Below are positions 48,718 through 58,875 of a DNA stretch of 64,000 bases, piece by piece. Under the pieces are notes generated by a model, which saw only the letters and a list, made by a program, of their open reading frames with translations, searched no databases and was not told where the DNA came from. Position numbers and translations under genes: made by a program. Source of the stretch: an uncultured Clostridium sp. Lineage in GTDB: Bacteria > Bacillota > Clostridia > Lachnospirales > Lachnospiraceae. The stretch lies in NCBI GenBank assembly GCA_945917985.1, contig CAMEIH010000011.1, forward strand, positions 1 to 64,000, given 5' to 3'. Numbering within the stretch: position 1 is the first letter of the stretch; the number at the start of each line of letters is the position of its first letter.

Positions 48718-49509
48718 CTAATTTTTGTGGAAAATACCTGACACCCTGGTCCAAAAAGAGATTCCCTTATCAAATTCAATATAGGGTGTCTCCTTTCCGG
48801 TAACGCGATAGCATATATTCTGATATGCTCTTCCTGCCAGTGTATTATTCCCAACAAGAGGTTCTCCCTGGTTTGTTGCAATCACAACATTCTCATCATC
48901 CGGTACAATACCGATCAGTGGAATGGACAAAATGTCAACAACATCTGCCGCACTCATCATTTCCCCTCGTTTTACCATATCACTTCTGAGACGGTTTATG
49001 ATCAGATCAATCTGCTTAAACTCATTGGCCTCCAAAAGCCCAATAATCCGATCTGCATCCCTGATGGCGGATACCTCCGGAGTGGTAACCACAAGTGCTC
49101 TATCTGCCCCTGCAATCGCATTTTTGAATCCCTGCTCAATTCCTGCGGGACAATCAAGAATAATATAATCGAACTGTTCTCTGAGCTGATTGATCATTTT
49201 GACCATCTGCTGCGGATTAACGGCTGTTTTATCTTTTGTCTGGGCAGATGGCATAAGATAAAGACTTGGATGCCTTTTATCCTTGATTAATGCCTGTTTG
49301 ATACGGCATTTGTTTTCTACCACATCTACCAGATTATATACAATCCGGTTTTCCAGTCCCATGACCACATCCAGATTGCGGAGACCGATATCCGTATCAA
49401 TCAGCACTACTCTTTTCCCCATTGCTGCAAGACCGGTACCAACGTTTGCCGATGTGGTGGTCTTTCCCACACCGCCTTTCCCTGACGTGACGACAATTAC
49501 TTCACTCAT
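48718..49509 (-). CDS. minD: Septum site-determining protein MinD
   Basis: VVTSGKGGVGKTTTSANVGTGLA, DTDIGLRNLDVVMGLENRIVYNLVDVV, ILDCPAGIEQGF. Confidence 0.97.
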   Translation of the reverse strand: MSEVIVVTSGKGGVGKTTTSANVGTGLAAMGKRVVLIDTDIGLRNLDVVMGLENRIVYNLVDVVENKCRIKQALIKDKRHPSLYLMPSAQTKDKTAVNPQQMVKMINQLREQFDYIILDCPAGIEQGFKNAIAGADRALVVTTPEVSAIRDADRIIGLLEANEFKQIDLIINRLRSDMVKRGEMMSAADVVDILSIPLIGIVPDDENVVIATNQGEPLVGNNTLAGRAYQNICYRVTGKETPYIEFDKGISFWTRVSGIFHKN

Positions 49510-49554
49510 ACATAATCCTCCTAAATGAATTAACTTCGTCCCCTGAGAACATGC

Positions 49555-50235
49555 CTATCCCGGCAAATCACTCAGTAATTCTTTGGTAAGGGAATCCATT
49601 ACGATCTTATTATTTTTGATGTAAGCGATTTTCGGTTGTATCTTGGGTTTAATTCCCCATCTTGCTTTTTCTTTTGATTGATATTTGAAATCACCTATTT
49701 TTAGTTTTTCAGGTGACATTTCAAGCGCTGCCACATAATGTCCTGTGCTTCCGTTTCCTCCTGCATAGGCTTCTCCGTACAGACCTCCCAGCACAATAAT
49801 ATCCTTTGCTGAGATGATTGCTGATCCCGGATAGACATCACCCAGAATCACGATACTGGATTCTGTCTCAAGCACCTGTCCGTTTTTCAGTGTTCCCTTA
49901 TAAAACTGTCCTTCACTGCCTGTCAGCGAATTCTCAGAAAAATCTGTCTGTGAGATTGCTTTTACAAATTTTTTGTCTGTTTCTTCGTCCTCCGAAACAA
50001 TACACAGGATATGAAGATCGGAATTTTCGGAAATAACCGTCAATATCTGTTTTTCTTCTTCTTCAGAAAGCTGCCTTCCTTTAATGGAAAGTGCCATCCT
50101 TGCATCCTTAAAAAAACCTCTTGATTCTCTGAATTTAACTGCCATATCAAGTAGCAGGTCCTGGAAATCGGACTCGGGATCAAGATGCAGCACTATGCCG
50201 TTTGGAAAACTTTTAATGATTACTGAATTCTTCAA
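49555..50235 (-). CDS. minC: Septum site-determining protein MinC
   Basis: C-terminal GQVLETESSIVILGDVYPGSAIISAKDIIVLGGLYGEAYAGGNG; TTG start at 50235 after AAAAGGAG. Confidence 0.93.
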   Translation of the reverse strand: MKNSVIIKSFPNGIVLHLDPESDFQDLLLDMAVKFRESRGFFKDARMALSIKGRQLSEEEEKQILTVISENSDLHILCIVSEDEETDKKFVKAISQTDFSENSLTGSEGQFYKGTLKNGQVLETESSIVILGDVYPGSAIISAKDIIVLGGLYGEAYAGGNGSTGHYVAALEMSPEKLKIGDFKYQSKEKARWGIKPKIQPKIAYIKNNKIVMDSLTKELLSDLPG

Positions 50236-50248
50236 GTTATTACTCCTT

Positions 50249-53119
50249 TTAGTCAGTCTGTGCAGTGCTGGCGCCAAGCTGCGATGCACTGTCAGTAATT
50301 AATTCTTCTTCATCCACAAGATCAAAATAATAGCTGATCACGTCCTTTGTGGTTCTCGCTGCGTAGTCTGAAGAATAGCCGTAAGCAATTCTGGTAGCTA
50401 TGGCAATTTCCGGATTTTCATAAGGTGCATAGCAGACAAACAAAGCATGATTTGCACGGCTCTTGCTTTCCTCCGCCGTACCGGTTTTTCCTGCCACATT
50501 TACTTTCAGATCACTGTAATAAGACTTTGACTCTACTACCTGTCTCATACCTGTATGAATCGCATTCCATTCTGCGCCGGTGAGATCTACTGTATTTCTG
50601 ATTTCTGCCTGATTGTCTTTTAGCAGATTACCGTTTCTGTCAGTAATTTTATCTACCAGCGTGAGGTTATAGCAGGTTCCGCTGTTAGCAACCGTTGTAA
50701 CATATCTGGCAATGCCCACTGTAGTAAAGTTATTGGAGCCCTGTCCGATTGCTGATCTGACAGCATCTGTATCTGAAATCTGAGGTGCATATTCTTCAAT
50801 TTCAATACCTGAGGTCTCAGAGAGTCCATACATATCCGCGTAAGTCGCAAGCTTGGACAAGCCTAGTTCCGAAGAATAACCGTTCTCTGTCATACCTAAT
50901 CTGTAAGCCATCTCATAAAAGAAAACATTACATGAATTTTTGATGGCTCCTGTTACGTTCAACGAGCCATGACTGCCTCTTCCGTAAATCCAGCATTTTG
51001 GAGGCGGATCAATTTCATTAAACTGTCCGTTACAGGAAAAAGTTGAGGTGGTATTGATAATTCCCTCCTTTAATCCAGCTGTTGCAGATACCATCTTAAA
51101 GGTTGAACCCGGGGCAGTCCTCTGCTGTGTTGCATAATTGATCATAGGCGTGGAGAGGTCACTCTGTAACGCGGCAAAATATTCCGCATCCACACCATTA
51201 GCCATTTTGTTATTATCATATCCCGGATAAGAAACAAGTGCCAACACATCTCCCGTATTCACATCGGTGATCACCATAGAACCGCTACAGGGATCAAGAG
51301 CGAGCTGGGCAGGGGTAATATCCAGATTCTGAATTCTGTTCATCATAAAGGTATACGCGGAAATTGCCCCATTCTTTAATTGATTGCTCTCCGCTTCATC
51401 AATATCAACAATGTCCTGCTCCAAAAGAATCAGACATATCTGACGTCCTGATATCAGATCATTTTTAATCATATATTTATAAATATTTTTGGAAAAATCA
51501 ACATTTTGTTGAAGCTGCTCAAATATATAGTCCAAAATTCTCAAATAAATTTCTTCCGAATCAGAGTACTGACTGTCAAGATCAAGCTTTGTCACATCAA
51601 TCCAGTTTTTGGCAATACAATAATTCAGATATTCGTTTAAGCTGATCACTTCCTCTGTGGTCCATGCAATATAAGTTTTATCTTCGGTATCCACCTTGCT
51701 TCTTTCAATGATCCCATTATTATAGAGCATTTTGGCAATAAAGCTTTCATAGACCTGATACTCGGTTGTCAAATTCTGATAAGGGGTCTTCTTATCTGTC
51801 AATTCTGTCCTGAGTTCTTCAAAAACCTTCTCTTTTCTGGACAGGAAAGTCTCATAGACTGCCTTTTCTGTCTCGGAAGCATCCGGTTCCTTAAAATGTT
51901 CCGTATCGATAATATTATTGTTTATCAGTGAAAAATAAACATCATAGATAGGTATCTTGATCTTACTGCTGCTGACATTTTCCGTATTAAATTCCTTCGC
52001 ATTGATAATATTGGAATACAGGATACCTGCAAGCTTCTGTTCCAGGATCTTATAAGCTGCTATCTGAAGATCGTGATCAATCGTCAGATAAACATCATTT
52101 CCTGCCGTAGATTCCACATGATTTGTGGTTTCAATCACTTTACCCATGTTATCAACAAATACAGTTTCGCTTCCTTTTTTGCCCTGAAGCCAGGATTCCA
52201 TGGATTTTTCAATGCCAAGCTTCCCTACCGTGTCATTCAGGTCATAAGAGCTTTCTCCGTTTTCATCCTGAAGTTCTTTGAGATCATCCTGATCTACCTT
52301 ACCGGTATATCCGATAATCTGTGCGAAATAGATACTGTCCACATATTTGCGAACCGTATCTTCCACAATAGATACCCCCTCCAGTTCGTTGCAGTTTTCC
52401 ATGATCACAGCAACCGATTCTTCATTCACATCCGTAGCAACGGTAGTGGCGATATATTTCTGAAAAGAATTGGTATTCATGTCATACCGGATCGTCAGGA
52501 TTTTCAGTATCTCGTCCCTGGTAAAACCATTGCCCGGGATGAAAGTATCCTTGGTATCCGCCTGTGTGTACTCTCCTATCCGAAATCTGTCCCAGCCGCA
52601 AAGATAGTCAATAACCTCCTGGGCTGTGGCTGTTTTTTCCTTTTCTTCCAGTTTATCAATGGTAGTACGTCCATAGACATCTGCAAGGAATCGCAACAAT
52701 CTTGTTCCTTCCACGGTAAAAACATAATTATTGTTTTTGTCCAGAATGATCTTAAAGTCGCTGACAGTTGTATCCCCATTCTTTTCAAGCATTTTGACCA
52801 GCGTATAGATGGTACTGTTCAGGTTATAATTTTTCATCTTTCCGCTCTCATAGACATCTTCTATGGTCACAGAATAAGCCAGTTCATTATAAGCCAGAAG
52901 ATTACCGTTTCTGTCATAAATGCAGCCACGACTTCCCGGAATCGTTCGTTCTTTCATGATCTTTGTCTGAAAAGAATCCAGATATGTTTCTCCATTGACA
53001 ATCTGCAGATCAAATAATCTGTGAATAATGGTTGCTGCAATCAAAATCATGGCAAGTATCAAAACAAAAGTACGGGATGTTATCATATTCAAAAAATTTT
53101 CTTTGAACTCCTCAAACAA
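50249..53119 (-). CDS. mrdA: Penicillin-binding protein 2 (elongasome transpeptidase) with large insertion
   Basis: PGSRGCIYDRNGNLLAYNE, YLTIDHDLQ, TAPGSTFKM (SxxK), AGKTGTAEE; 956 aa. Confidence 0.94.
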   Translation of the reverse strand: MFEEFKENFLNMITSRTFVLILAMILIAATIIHRLFDLQIVNGETYLDSFQTKIMKERTIPGSRGCIYDRNGNLLAYNELAYSVTIEDVYESGKMKNYNLNSTIYTLVKMLEKNGDTTVSDFKIILDKNNNYVFTVEGTRLLRFLADVYGRTTIDKLEEKEKTATAQEVIDYLCGWDRFRIGEYTQADTKDTFIPGNGFTRDEILKILTIRYDMNTNSFQKYIATTVATDVNEESVAVIMENCNELEGVSIVEDTVRKYVDSIYFAQIIGYTGKVDQDDLKELQDENGESSYDLNDTVGKLGIEKSMESWLQGKKGSETVFVDNMGKVIETTNHVESTAGNDVYLTIDHDLQIAAYKILEQKLAGILYSNIINAKEFNTENVSSSKIKIPIYDVYFSLINNNIIDTEHFKEPDASETEKAVYETFLSRKEKVFEELRTELTDKKTPYQNLTTEYQVYESFIAKMLYNNGIIERSKVDTEDKTYIAWTTEEVISLNEYLNYCIAKNWIDVTKLDLDSQYSDSEEIYLRILDYIFEQLQQNVDFSKNIYKYMIKNDLISGRQICLILLEQDIVDIDEAESNQLKNGAISAYTFMMNRIQNLDITPAQLALDPCSGSMVITDVNTGDVLALVSYPGYDNNKMANGVDAEYFAALQSDLSTPMINYATQQRTAPGSTFKMVSATAGLKEGIINTTSTFSCNGQFNEIDPPPKCWIYGRGSHGSLNVTGAIKNSCNVFFYEMAYRLGMTENGYSSELGLSKLATYADMYGLSETSGIEIEEYAPQISDTDAVRSAIGQGSNNFTTVGIARYVTTVANSGTCYNLTLVDKITDRNGNLLKDNQAEIRNTVDLTGAEWNAIHTGMRQVVESKSYYSDLKVNVAGKTGTAEESKSRANHALFVCYAPYENPEIAIATRIAYGYSSDYAARTTKDVISYYFDLVDEEELITDSASQLGASTAQTD

Positions 53120-53124
53120 ATCAG

Positions 53125-53631
53125 TTAGCGCTCCTTTTGTTCTCTATCTTCAAGTTTTTTGTTTATCCACAATAAAAAAGGATAAAAAATCAAAGTAACA
53201 ACAATGGTATACACCATTTCCGGAAGTATAATGTGAATCAGATAATAAGTGAAATGAAATCTGCCTCTCATCAAAAACAGGATAATATAGCTGAGAAGCC
53301 CATATGCCATATCACTCACAAAGATCAGGGCAAGTGGCAATTTAATATCTTCCGGATAAAAAATCATATTGAATTTCCCGTTGGCATATCCTATATACAT
53401 ATAGATCAAGGCATACAGCCCGATCACGCTTCCAAAAAAAATATCTGCAAGCAGTCCACAAAAAAAGCCGAAAAGAATTCCTGCTTTTTCTCCTCTCATA
53501 AAACCAAAGGAGGCTGTCAGGACAATCATCAGATTGGGGATAATGCCACCAAATGCAATTGACTTAAATACCGTGCTCTGCAACACAAAACAGGAAATTA
53601 CGAGCAGGAAAGAAACAATAAATCTTCTCAT
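53125..53631 (-). CDS. mreD: Rod shape-determining protein MreD
   Basis: Polytopic 168-aa protein between mreC and pbp2; FGFMRGEKAGILFGFFCGLLADIFFG. Confidence 0.92.
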   Translation of the reverse strand: MRRFIVSFLLVISCFVLQSTVFKSIAFGGIIPNLMIVLTASFGFMRGEKAGILFGFFCGLLADIFFGSVIGLYALIYMYIGYANGKFNMIFYPEDIKLPLALIFVSDMAYGLLSYIILFLMRGRFHFTYYLIHIILPEMVYTIVVTLIFYPFLLWINKKLEDREQKER

Positions 53632-54503
53632 TCTTCATCTCCTACAGCCTGTTTTGTCTCCGTGATGACAAGCACCTCTTCCAGGTGTTCAAAATCCACT
53701 GCCGGAGTGATCAATCCGGATTTTGTCAGATTGTTGGCATCCACATTGATTGCCGATATGTAACCGATCAAAATACCGGGCAGATATTTATCGCTGACGT
53801 TAGCTGTCACGATCTTATCGCCTTCCACTACTCTGTCGGCACTGTCCACCAGTTTTTCAAAACTGATAACACCATCCTCATACAATTCAAGATCCCCTGT
53901 CACAATCAGATTATCCGAGGTTGACAAAACCATACCGCTTGTGTTGGAATTATCTGCAATTATGGACAATACCTTGGACCAGTTCGGTCCAACGGCTATA
54001 ATCCTCCCCACAAGACCGCTTCCGGCCATCACATTCATATCAATGGCAAGACCATCATTGTATCCCTTATCTATCGTAAAAGAATGGAACCAGTTACCTG
54101 TATCCTTCGCAATGATTCTTGCGCCCACCTTATCATAATCTTCATATTGGGCATCCAGGTCATAAAGCTCACGCAGATTTGTAAGTTCATACCGATCCTG
54201 CTGAAGCCTGATATTTTCCATAGTGAGTTCGTCCACCTGTGCCTTCAGCTCTTCATTTTCTTTCAGCAAAGATCTGATCTCAACAAGTTCTTCGGAACGG
54301 GTACTCAGCCAGGACCCCGCTTTGCTGATTCCTTCCTGCAAAGGCACCACAACAAAACCTCCTATGGCACTTATGGGTGCACTCAGGAAGTTAGTGCTGA
54401 AAGTAAGTATGATCAAACCCGTACATACAATTGTTAAAATAAAAAGGAGATATTTACCGGGTAATGTAAACTTTTCTCCTTTTCTTTTTACTACTGGACT
54501 CAT
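53628..54503 (-). CDS. mreC: Rod shape-determining protein MreC
   Basis: TM plus coiled coil (SLLKENEELKAQVDELTMENIRL), ARIIAKDTGNWFHSFTIDKGYNDGL, GSGLVGRIIAVGPNWSKVLSI. Confidence 0.95.
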   Translation of the reverse strand: MSPVVKRKGEKFTLPGKYLLFILTIVCTGLIILTFSTNFLSAPISAIGGFVVVPLQEGISKAGSWLSTRSEELVEIRSLLKENEELKAQVDELTMENIRLQQDRYELTNLRELYDLDAQYEDYDKVGARIIAKDTGNWFHSFTIDKGYNDGLAIDMNVMAGSGLVGRIIAVGPNWSKVLSIIADNSNTSGMVLSTSDNLIVTGDLELYEDGVISFEKLVDSADRVVEGDKIVTANVSDKYLPGILIGYISAINVDANNLTKSGLITPAVDFEHLEEVLVITETKQAVGDEE

Positions 54504-55513
54504 TTACTCATTCCTTCAATAGCATAAGCAACTGATTTATAATTATCTTCTTTTATGATCTTTGAAAGACCGAGGGCAACACTGGTCACAGGATTTTCTG
54601 ATAAATTGACATTCAAACCGGTTCCTTTACTGATCAATTCTGCCAGATGCCCAACCTGCGAAGCACCGCCGGTAAGATAAATACCATGTCTGTAGATATC
54701 TGCGGCAAGTTCCGGAGGTGTTCTCTCAAGGATTACTTTAATACTGTCAATGATGGTGTGAAAATGCTCGATCAGACATTCATCAATCAGCTTTGTGGGA
54801 AGCTCACGTTCCACCGGAAGTCCCGTTACGATATCACGTCCATAGACAACTGCACCTTTTCCTTCTTTTTCCAGATCCTTTAATGACATTTTAACGTTTT
54901 CAGCTGTTTTACCGCCAATGAGCAGATTAAACTCTCTTCTAACAGCACTTCTGATGGCATCGTCAAATTTTAATCCGCCAACCTTGATCAATTTGCTGAG
55001 TACAATACCGCCAAGGGACAAAATGGAAATCTCTGTTGTATCATATCCCACATTAACGGTAAGGACACCCTGGGCATTCTTTACATCAATATCCATACCA
55101 AGACCGTCAGCCACAGCCTTTTCAACAACAAGTATCTTTTTTGCCTTCACGCCTGCTTCCTTGATGAGGTCATAGAAAGCTCTCTTTTCCACCTCTGTCA
55201 CGTCAAAGGGAACCGCTATATAATAATCAGCAGGTTTTACATTACTTCTGGAAAGATCATTGATAAAATATTTTACAAGGAGCTCCATATTCTTGATGTC
55301 TGCAATCACACCGTTGGAAAGCGGATATGAAATATGAATATTGGAAGGTGCTTTTTCATACATCTCGAACGCAGAATCACCATAAGCAAACAACGTATTT
55401 TTATTTTCGATGGCGATCATGTTCTTTTCTACCAATATAGTATCATCTGCTCTGTTATAAATTTTAATATTGCTGGTACCTAAATCGATACCAAATGCAT
55501 TCATTGACAACAT
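54500..55513 (-). CDS. mreB: Rod shape-determining protein MreB
   Basis: Actin-like: FGIDLGTSNIKIY, GVIADIKNMELLVKYF, VNVGYDTTEISILSLGGIVLSKLIKVGG, GIYLTGGASQVG. Confidence 0.94.
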   Translation of the reverse strand: MLSMNAFGIDLGTSNIKIYNRADDTILVEKNMIAIENKNTLFAYGDSAFEMYEKAPSNIHISYPLSNGVIADIKNMELLVKYFINDLSRSNVKPADYYIAVPFDVTEVEKRAFYDLIKEAGVKAKKILVVEKAVADGLGMDIDVKNAQGVLTVNVGYDTTEISILSLGGIVLSKLIKVGGLKFDDAIRSAVRREFNLLIGGKTAENVKMSLKDLEKEGKGAVVYGRDIVTGLPVERELPTKLIDECLIEHFHTIIDSIKVILERTPPELAADIYRHGIYLTGGASQVGHLAELISKGTGLNVNLSENPVTSVALGLSKIIKEDNYKSVAYAIEGMSK

Positions 55514-55525
55514 GAATACCCCTTT

Positions 55526-56221
55526 CTATAATAAGTTTTTTTCTTTGAGACTGGTATAACAGCCGTCCCCGATAATGATGTGATCGATCAGGGGAATTTC
55601 TACCAGCTCTCCTGTTTCTTTTATCTTGCCGGTAACAAGCAGATCCTCTCTGCTTGGCGTGGCATCACCGCTTGGATGATTGTGTAAGAGTATCACCGAG
55701 GATGCCTGACATTTCAGTGCACGTACAAATACTTCTCTTGGCGATAACAAAGAGGCATTGACTGTACCGATAGACAACACATATTTTTCAATCAAATGAA
55801 GTCTGCTGTCAAGAGACAAAAGCAAAATCATTTCTTTTTCTTCATGCCGCAGTTCCTCCATGAAATAGGATGCCACAGTAGAAGGAAGGTCGAACCTAAG
55901 CTCATCTTCAGCTCTTTCTCTTGCCATACGCTTCGAAAGCTCGCCAATACATTTGATCTTAACCGCCTTTACTTCTCCTATTCCGGGTATTTCCATCAGT
56001 TCAGAAAGAGAAATATGATGCAGGGCATTGAGTCCCTTTTGCTTTCCTTTCGATAAGGATAGAATCTTCTCTGCAAGAGAAACCGCAGAACAGTTTTTGG
56101 TACCTGTCCGCAAAATGACAGCAAGAAGTTCCGCTTCTGACAGGCTTTCCGGCCCGAATTTCAGGAACTTCTCATAAGGCATGTCCGGACAAAAAATTTC
56201 TTTTGATAAATTTTTAACCAC
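55526..56221 (-). CDS. radC: RadC/JAB domain DNA repair-like protein
   Basis: YEKFLKFGPESLSEAELLAVILRTGTKN, LMEIPGIGEVKAVKIKCI, VILLHNHPSGDATPSREDLLVT; GTG start at 56221 preferred. Confidence 0.95.
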   Translation of the reverse strand: MVKNLSKEIFCPDMPYEKFLKFGPESLSEAELLAVILRTGTKNCSAVSLAEKILSLSKGKQKGLNALHHISLSELMEIPGIGEVKAVKIKCIGELSKRMARERAEDELRFDLPSTVASYFMEELRHEEKEMILLLSLDSRLHLIEKYVLSIGTVNASLLSPREVFVRALKCQASSVILLHNHPSGDATPSREDLLVTGKIKETGELVEIPLIDHIIIGDGCYTSLKEKNLL

Positions 56222-56273
56222 AATTTCCTTTCCGGCCCCTTCTCTTACATGGCTTTGAGGAAATTCTATTTTG

Positions 56274-56510
56274 TTAAATGAACCGGTATATAACAATTCC
56301 CACAATAATACCTATGATGCTGGCAACCGTTATTTTAATGGACAATCCGAAGGTAATACACAAAATTCCAAAATCCAGCACAATGGGACTGGAAAGTCCA
56401 AAGGTTTGTCCATAGTTCAGCCAGGATACCGGAAACAGGCTCCCGATGAAGCCTCCGATCACGATTCCCGCCAGGATAAGCAGGAAACAGGCCCAATTAT
56501 TCTTACGCAT
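56274..56510 (-). CDS. DUF4321-like small membrane protein
   Basis: MRKNNWACFLLILAGIVIGGFIGSLF...LDFGILCITFGLSIKITVASIIGIIVGIVIYRFI; upstream of radC. Confidence 0.8.
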   Translation of the reverse strand: MRKNNWACFLLILAGIVIGGFIGSLFPVSWLNYGQTFGLSSPIVLDFGILCITFGLSIKITVASIIGIIVGIVIYRFI

Positions 56511-56615
56511 CTTCATCCTCCAACTCCTCTTTCGCATATGAAATTATCTTATCACAAAGCGACTTTGATGTATACCGATTTTAGGGAAAATTAATAAGTT
56601 TCCTTCTCTAATATT

Positions 56616-57920
56616 TTACATAAATCTACTGAAATCTGCACTCACAATGCCTTTCTCGACAAGCTTCTGCAAAGTTTTCATAATGCCAAATTTTCCGTGC
56701 TGCCAGGTCAGACCTCCCTGAAAATAAACGGCATAGGGAGGTTTTATGGGACCGTCCGCACTAAGTTCTATAGAAGACCCCGACACAAAAGCACCGGCTG
56801 CCATAATGACCGGACTGTCATATCCCGGCATATCCCAGGGTTCCGGTGTCACATGTCCATCCACCGCAGCCGCCTGCTGAATCCCCTGGCAGAAGGCGAT
56901 TACACCTTCCGGATCACCGAATGTCACGGCCTGAATAATATCATGTCTGCTCTCCGCAGAATCGGGCACTACTGCAAACCCCAGTCTTTCATAAATATTG
57001 GCTGCAAAAATGGCACTCTTTAAAGCATTTGCAGTTACGGAAGGAGCAAGAAACAATCCCTGATAAAATGAATTCAGCACTTGAAGAGAGGCTCCCACTT
57101 CTTTCCCAAGCCCGGGAGAAGTAAGTCTGTAAGCTGCATTTTCAATGCATTCCCTTTTTCCTGCAAGATAACCGCCGATAGGAGCAAGACCTCCACCCGG
57201 ATTTTTGATCAGGGAACCCACGACAAGATCCGCTCCCACATCGGAGGGTTCTCTCACTTCCGTAAATTCTCCGTAACAATTATCTACCATACAGATCACA
57301 TCCGGTTTTCTTTCTTTGATAAAGGTAATCAATTCTTCAATTCTTTCCACCGAAAGAGTTGGTCTTGTCTGGTATCCTTTGGAACGCTGTATCGTCACTA
57401 ATTTTGTTTTGCCGTTGATTGCCCTTTCAATCCCTTCAAAATCAAAGCTGCCATCAGGCAGGAGATCCACCTGACGATAGGAAATACCATATTCCTTCAG
57501 AGAGCCTTTTGATTCTCTGATACCGATGACTTCTTCCAGCGTGTCATAGGGCTTACCTACCGGAGAAAGGAGTTCATCTCCCGGACGCAGATTACTCATC
57601 AGAGCAAGGGCGAGGGCATGTGTTCCGCAGGTGATCTGCGGACGCACCAGCGCATCCTCCGTATGGAAAATATCCGCATAAACTGCCTCAAGAGTATCCC
57701 TTCCAAGATCATTATATCCATAACCGGTTGTCCCGAGAAGGCAAGCCTCGCTGACCCTGTTTTTCTGCATGGCTCCGATTACTTTTAGCTGATTATATTC
57801 GGATACAGCATCGATCTGTGCAAAGCGTTCTGACAGAGAGTTCCATATTTTTTCACTAAACTCATAGACCTCTTCGCTGATCCCCATCTGTTTATACATC
57901 GCTTTCTTTTCTGTATTCAT
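56616..57920 (-). CDS. Methionine gamma-lyase / 'aluminum resistance' family PLP protein
   Basis: EACLLGTTGYGYNDLGRDTLEAVYADIFHTEDALVRPQITCGTHAL, MVDNCYGEFTE, GSLIKNPGGGLAPIGGYLAG. Confidence 0.94.
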   Translation of the reverse strand: MNTEKKAMYKQMGISEEVYEFSEKIWNSLSERFAQIDAVSEYNQLKVIGAMQKNRVSEACLLGTTGYGYNDLGRDTLEAVYADIFHTEDALVRPQITCGTHALALALMSNLRPGDELLSPVGKPYDTLEEVIGIRESKGSLKEYGISYRQVDLLPDGSFDFEGIERAINGKTKLVTIQRSKGYQTRPTLSVERIEELITFIKERKPDVICMVDNCYGEFTEVREPSDVGADLVVGSLIKNPGGGLAPIGGYLAGKRECIENAAYRLTSPGLGKEVGASLQVLNSFYQGLFLAPSVTANALKSAIFAANIYERLGFAVVPDSAESRHDIIQAVTFGDPEGVIAFCQGIQQAAAVDGHVTPEPWDMPGYDSPVIMAAGAFVSGSSIELSADGPIKPPYAVYFQGGLTWQHGKFGIMKTLQKLVEKGIVSADFSRFM

Positions 57921-57921
57921 T

Positions 57922-58875
57922 TCATAAAATTCCTTTCTTTCTCAGCATGTCTGTCATAAAATCAAGCATTTTATCCTCATCATAAGAAAACTCCGGCTTA
58001 TTCAGCCAGATCACATCCTTTTCCCGTCGGAACCAGGTCAACTGTCTTTTAGCAAAATGCCTGGTATCTCTCTTGATCAGATAAATGGCATCATCCAATG
58101 TAATTTCTCCCTCGAGGTAAGCAAGGATTTCCTTGTAACCCAGTCCCTGCATAGACACCATATCCCTGTGGTATCCCATATCTCTCAAATGCTTCACCTC
58201 ATCGATCAGCCCATCCTTCAGCATCATGTCAACCCGGGCATCAATACGCCGATACAGTTTTTCTCTCTCATCATTCAGTACAAAATAGACAAAATTATAT
58301 GGGGATTTTTTTTCTCTTTGTTCTTTATTGTGGAGAGAGATAGGGAATCCGTTTAATTCATAAAATTCAAGCGCACGAATCACACGTTTTACATTATTTT
58401 CATGAATTTCATCTGCTGAAACAGAGTCCTTCTCTCTCAGCAATTCATGAAGATAAACATTTCCCTTTTCCTCTGCAAGCGCTTCCAGTTTTTCCCTTAC
58501 ATGGGTAGTTTCTTCCTCCTGTTCAAAAGCAACGTCATGAAGAAGCGCCTGAATATAAAATCCGGTTCCTCCGGCCACAATAGGAATATGTCCGTTTTTA
58601 TATATTTCCGCAAGGCTTTTCTTCGCCATCTGCTGAAAGGTATAAACATTAAATTCTTCATCAGGACTTAACACATCAATCAGGTGATGAGGAATCCCCT
58701 GCATCTCCTCTTCTTTGATTTTGGCAGATCCGATATTCATATCTCTGTATACCTGCATGGAATCAGCGGAGATGATCTCTCCGCCAATTTTCTGTGCAAG
58801 CTTAATCGATAATGCTGTTTTCCCTACTGCAGTAGGCCCCGTCAGTATCACCAATGGATCCTTAACATATGTCAC
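57922..58875 (-). CDS. miaA: tRNA dimethylallyltransferase
   Basis: VILTGPTAVGKTALSIKLAQKIGGEIISADSMQVYRDMNIGSAK, VAGGTGFYIQALL, KRDTRHFAKRQLTWFRRE. Confidence 0.97.
   Translation of the reverse strand: MTYVKDPLVILTGPTAVGKTALSIKLAQKIGGEIISADSMQVYRDMNIGSAKIKEEEMQGIPHHLIDVLSPDEEFNVYTFQQMAKKSLAEIYKNGHIPIVAGGTGFYIQALLHDVAFEQEEETTHVREKLEALAEEKGNVYLHELLREKDSVSADEIHENNVKRVIRALEFYELNGFPISLHNKEQREKKSPYNFVYFVLNDEREKLYRRIDARVDMMLKDGLIDEVKHLRDMGYHRDMVSMQGLGYKEILAYLEGEITLDDAIYLIKRDTRHFAKRQLTWFRREKDVIWLNKPEFSYDEDKMLDFMTDMLRKKGIL

Noticed and set aside
52073-53017. 314-aa ORF on + strand antisense to pbp2
   Set aside because: It lies entirely inside the strongly supported PBP2 reading frame, has no RBS or recognisable domain, and looks like a codon-shadow ORF.
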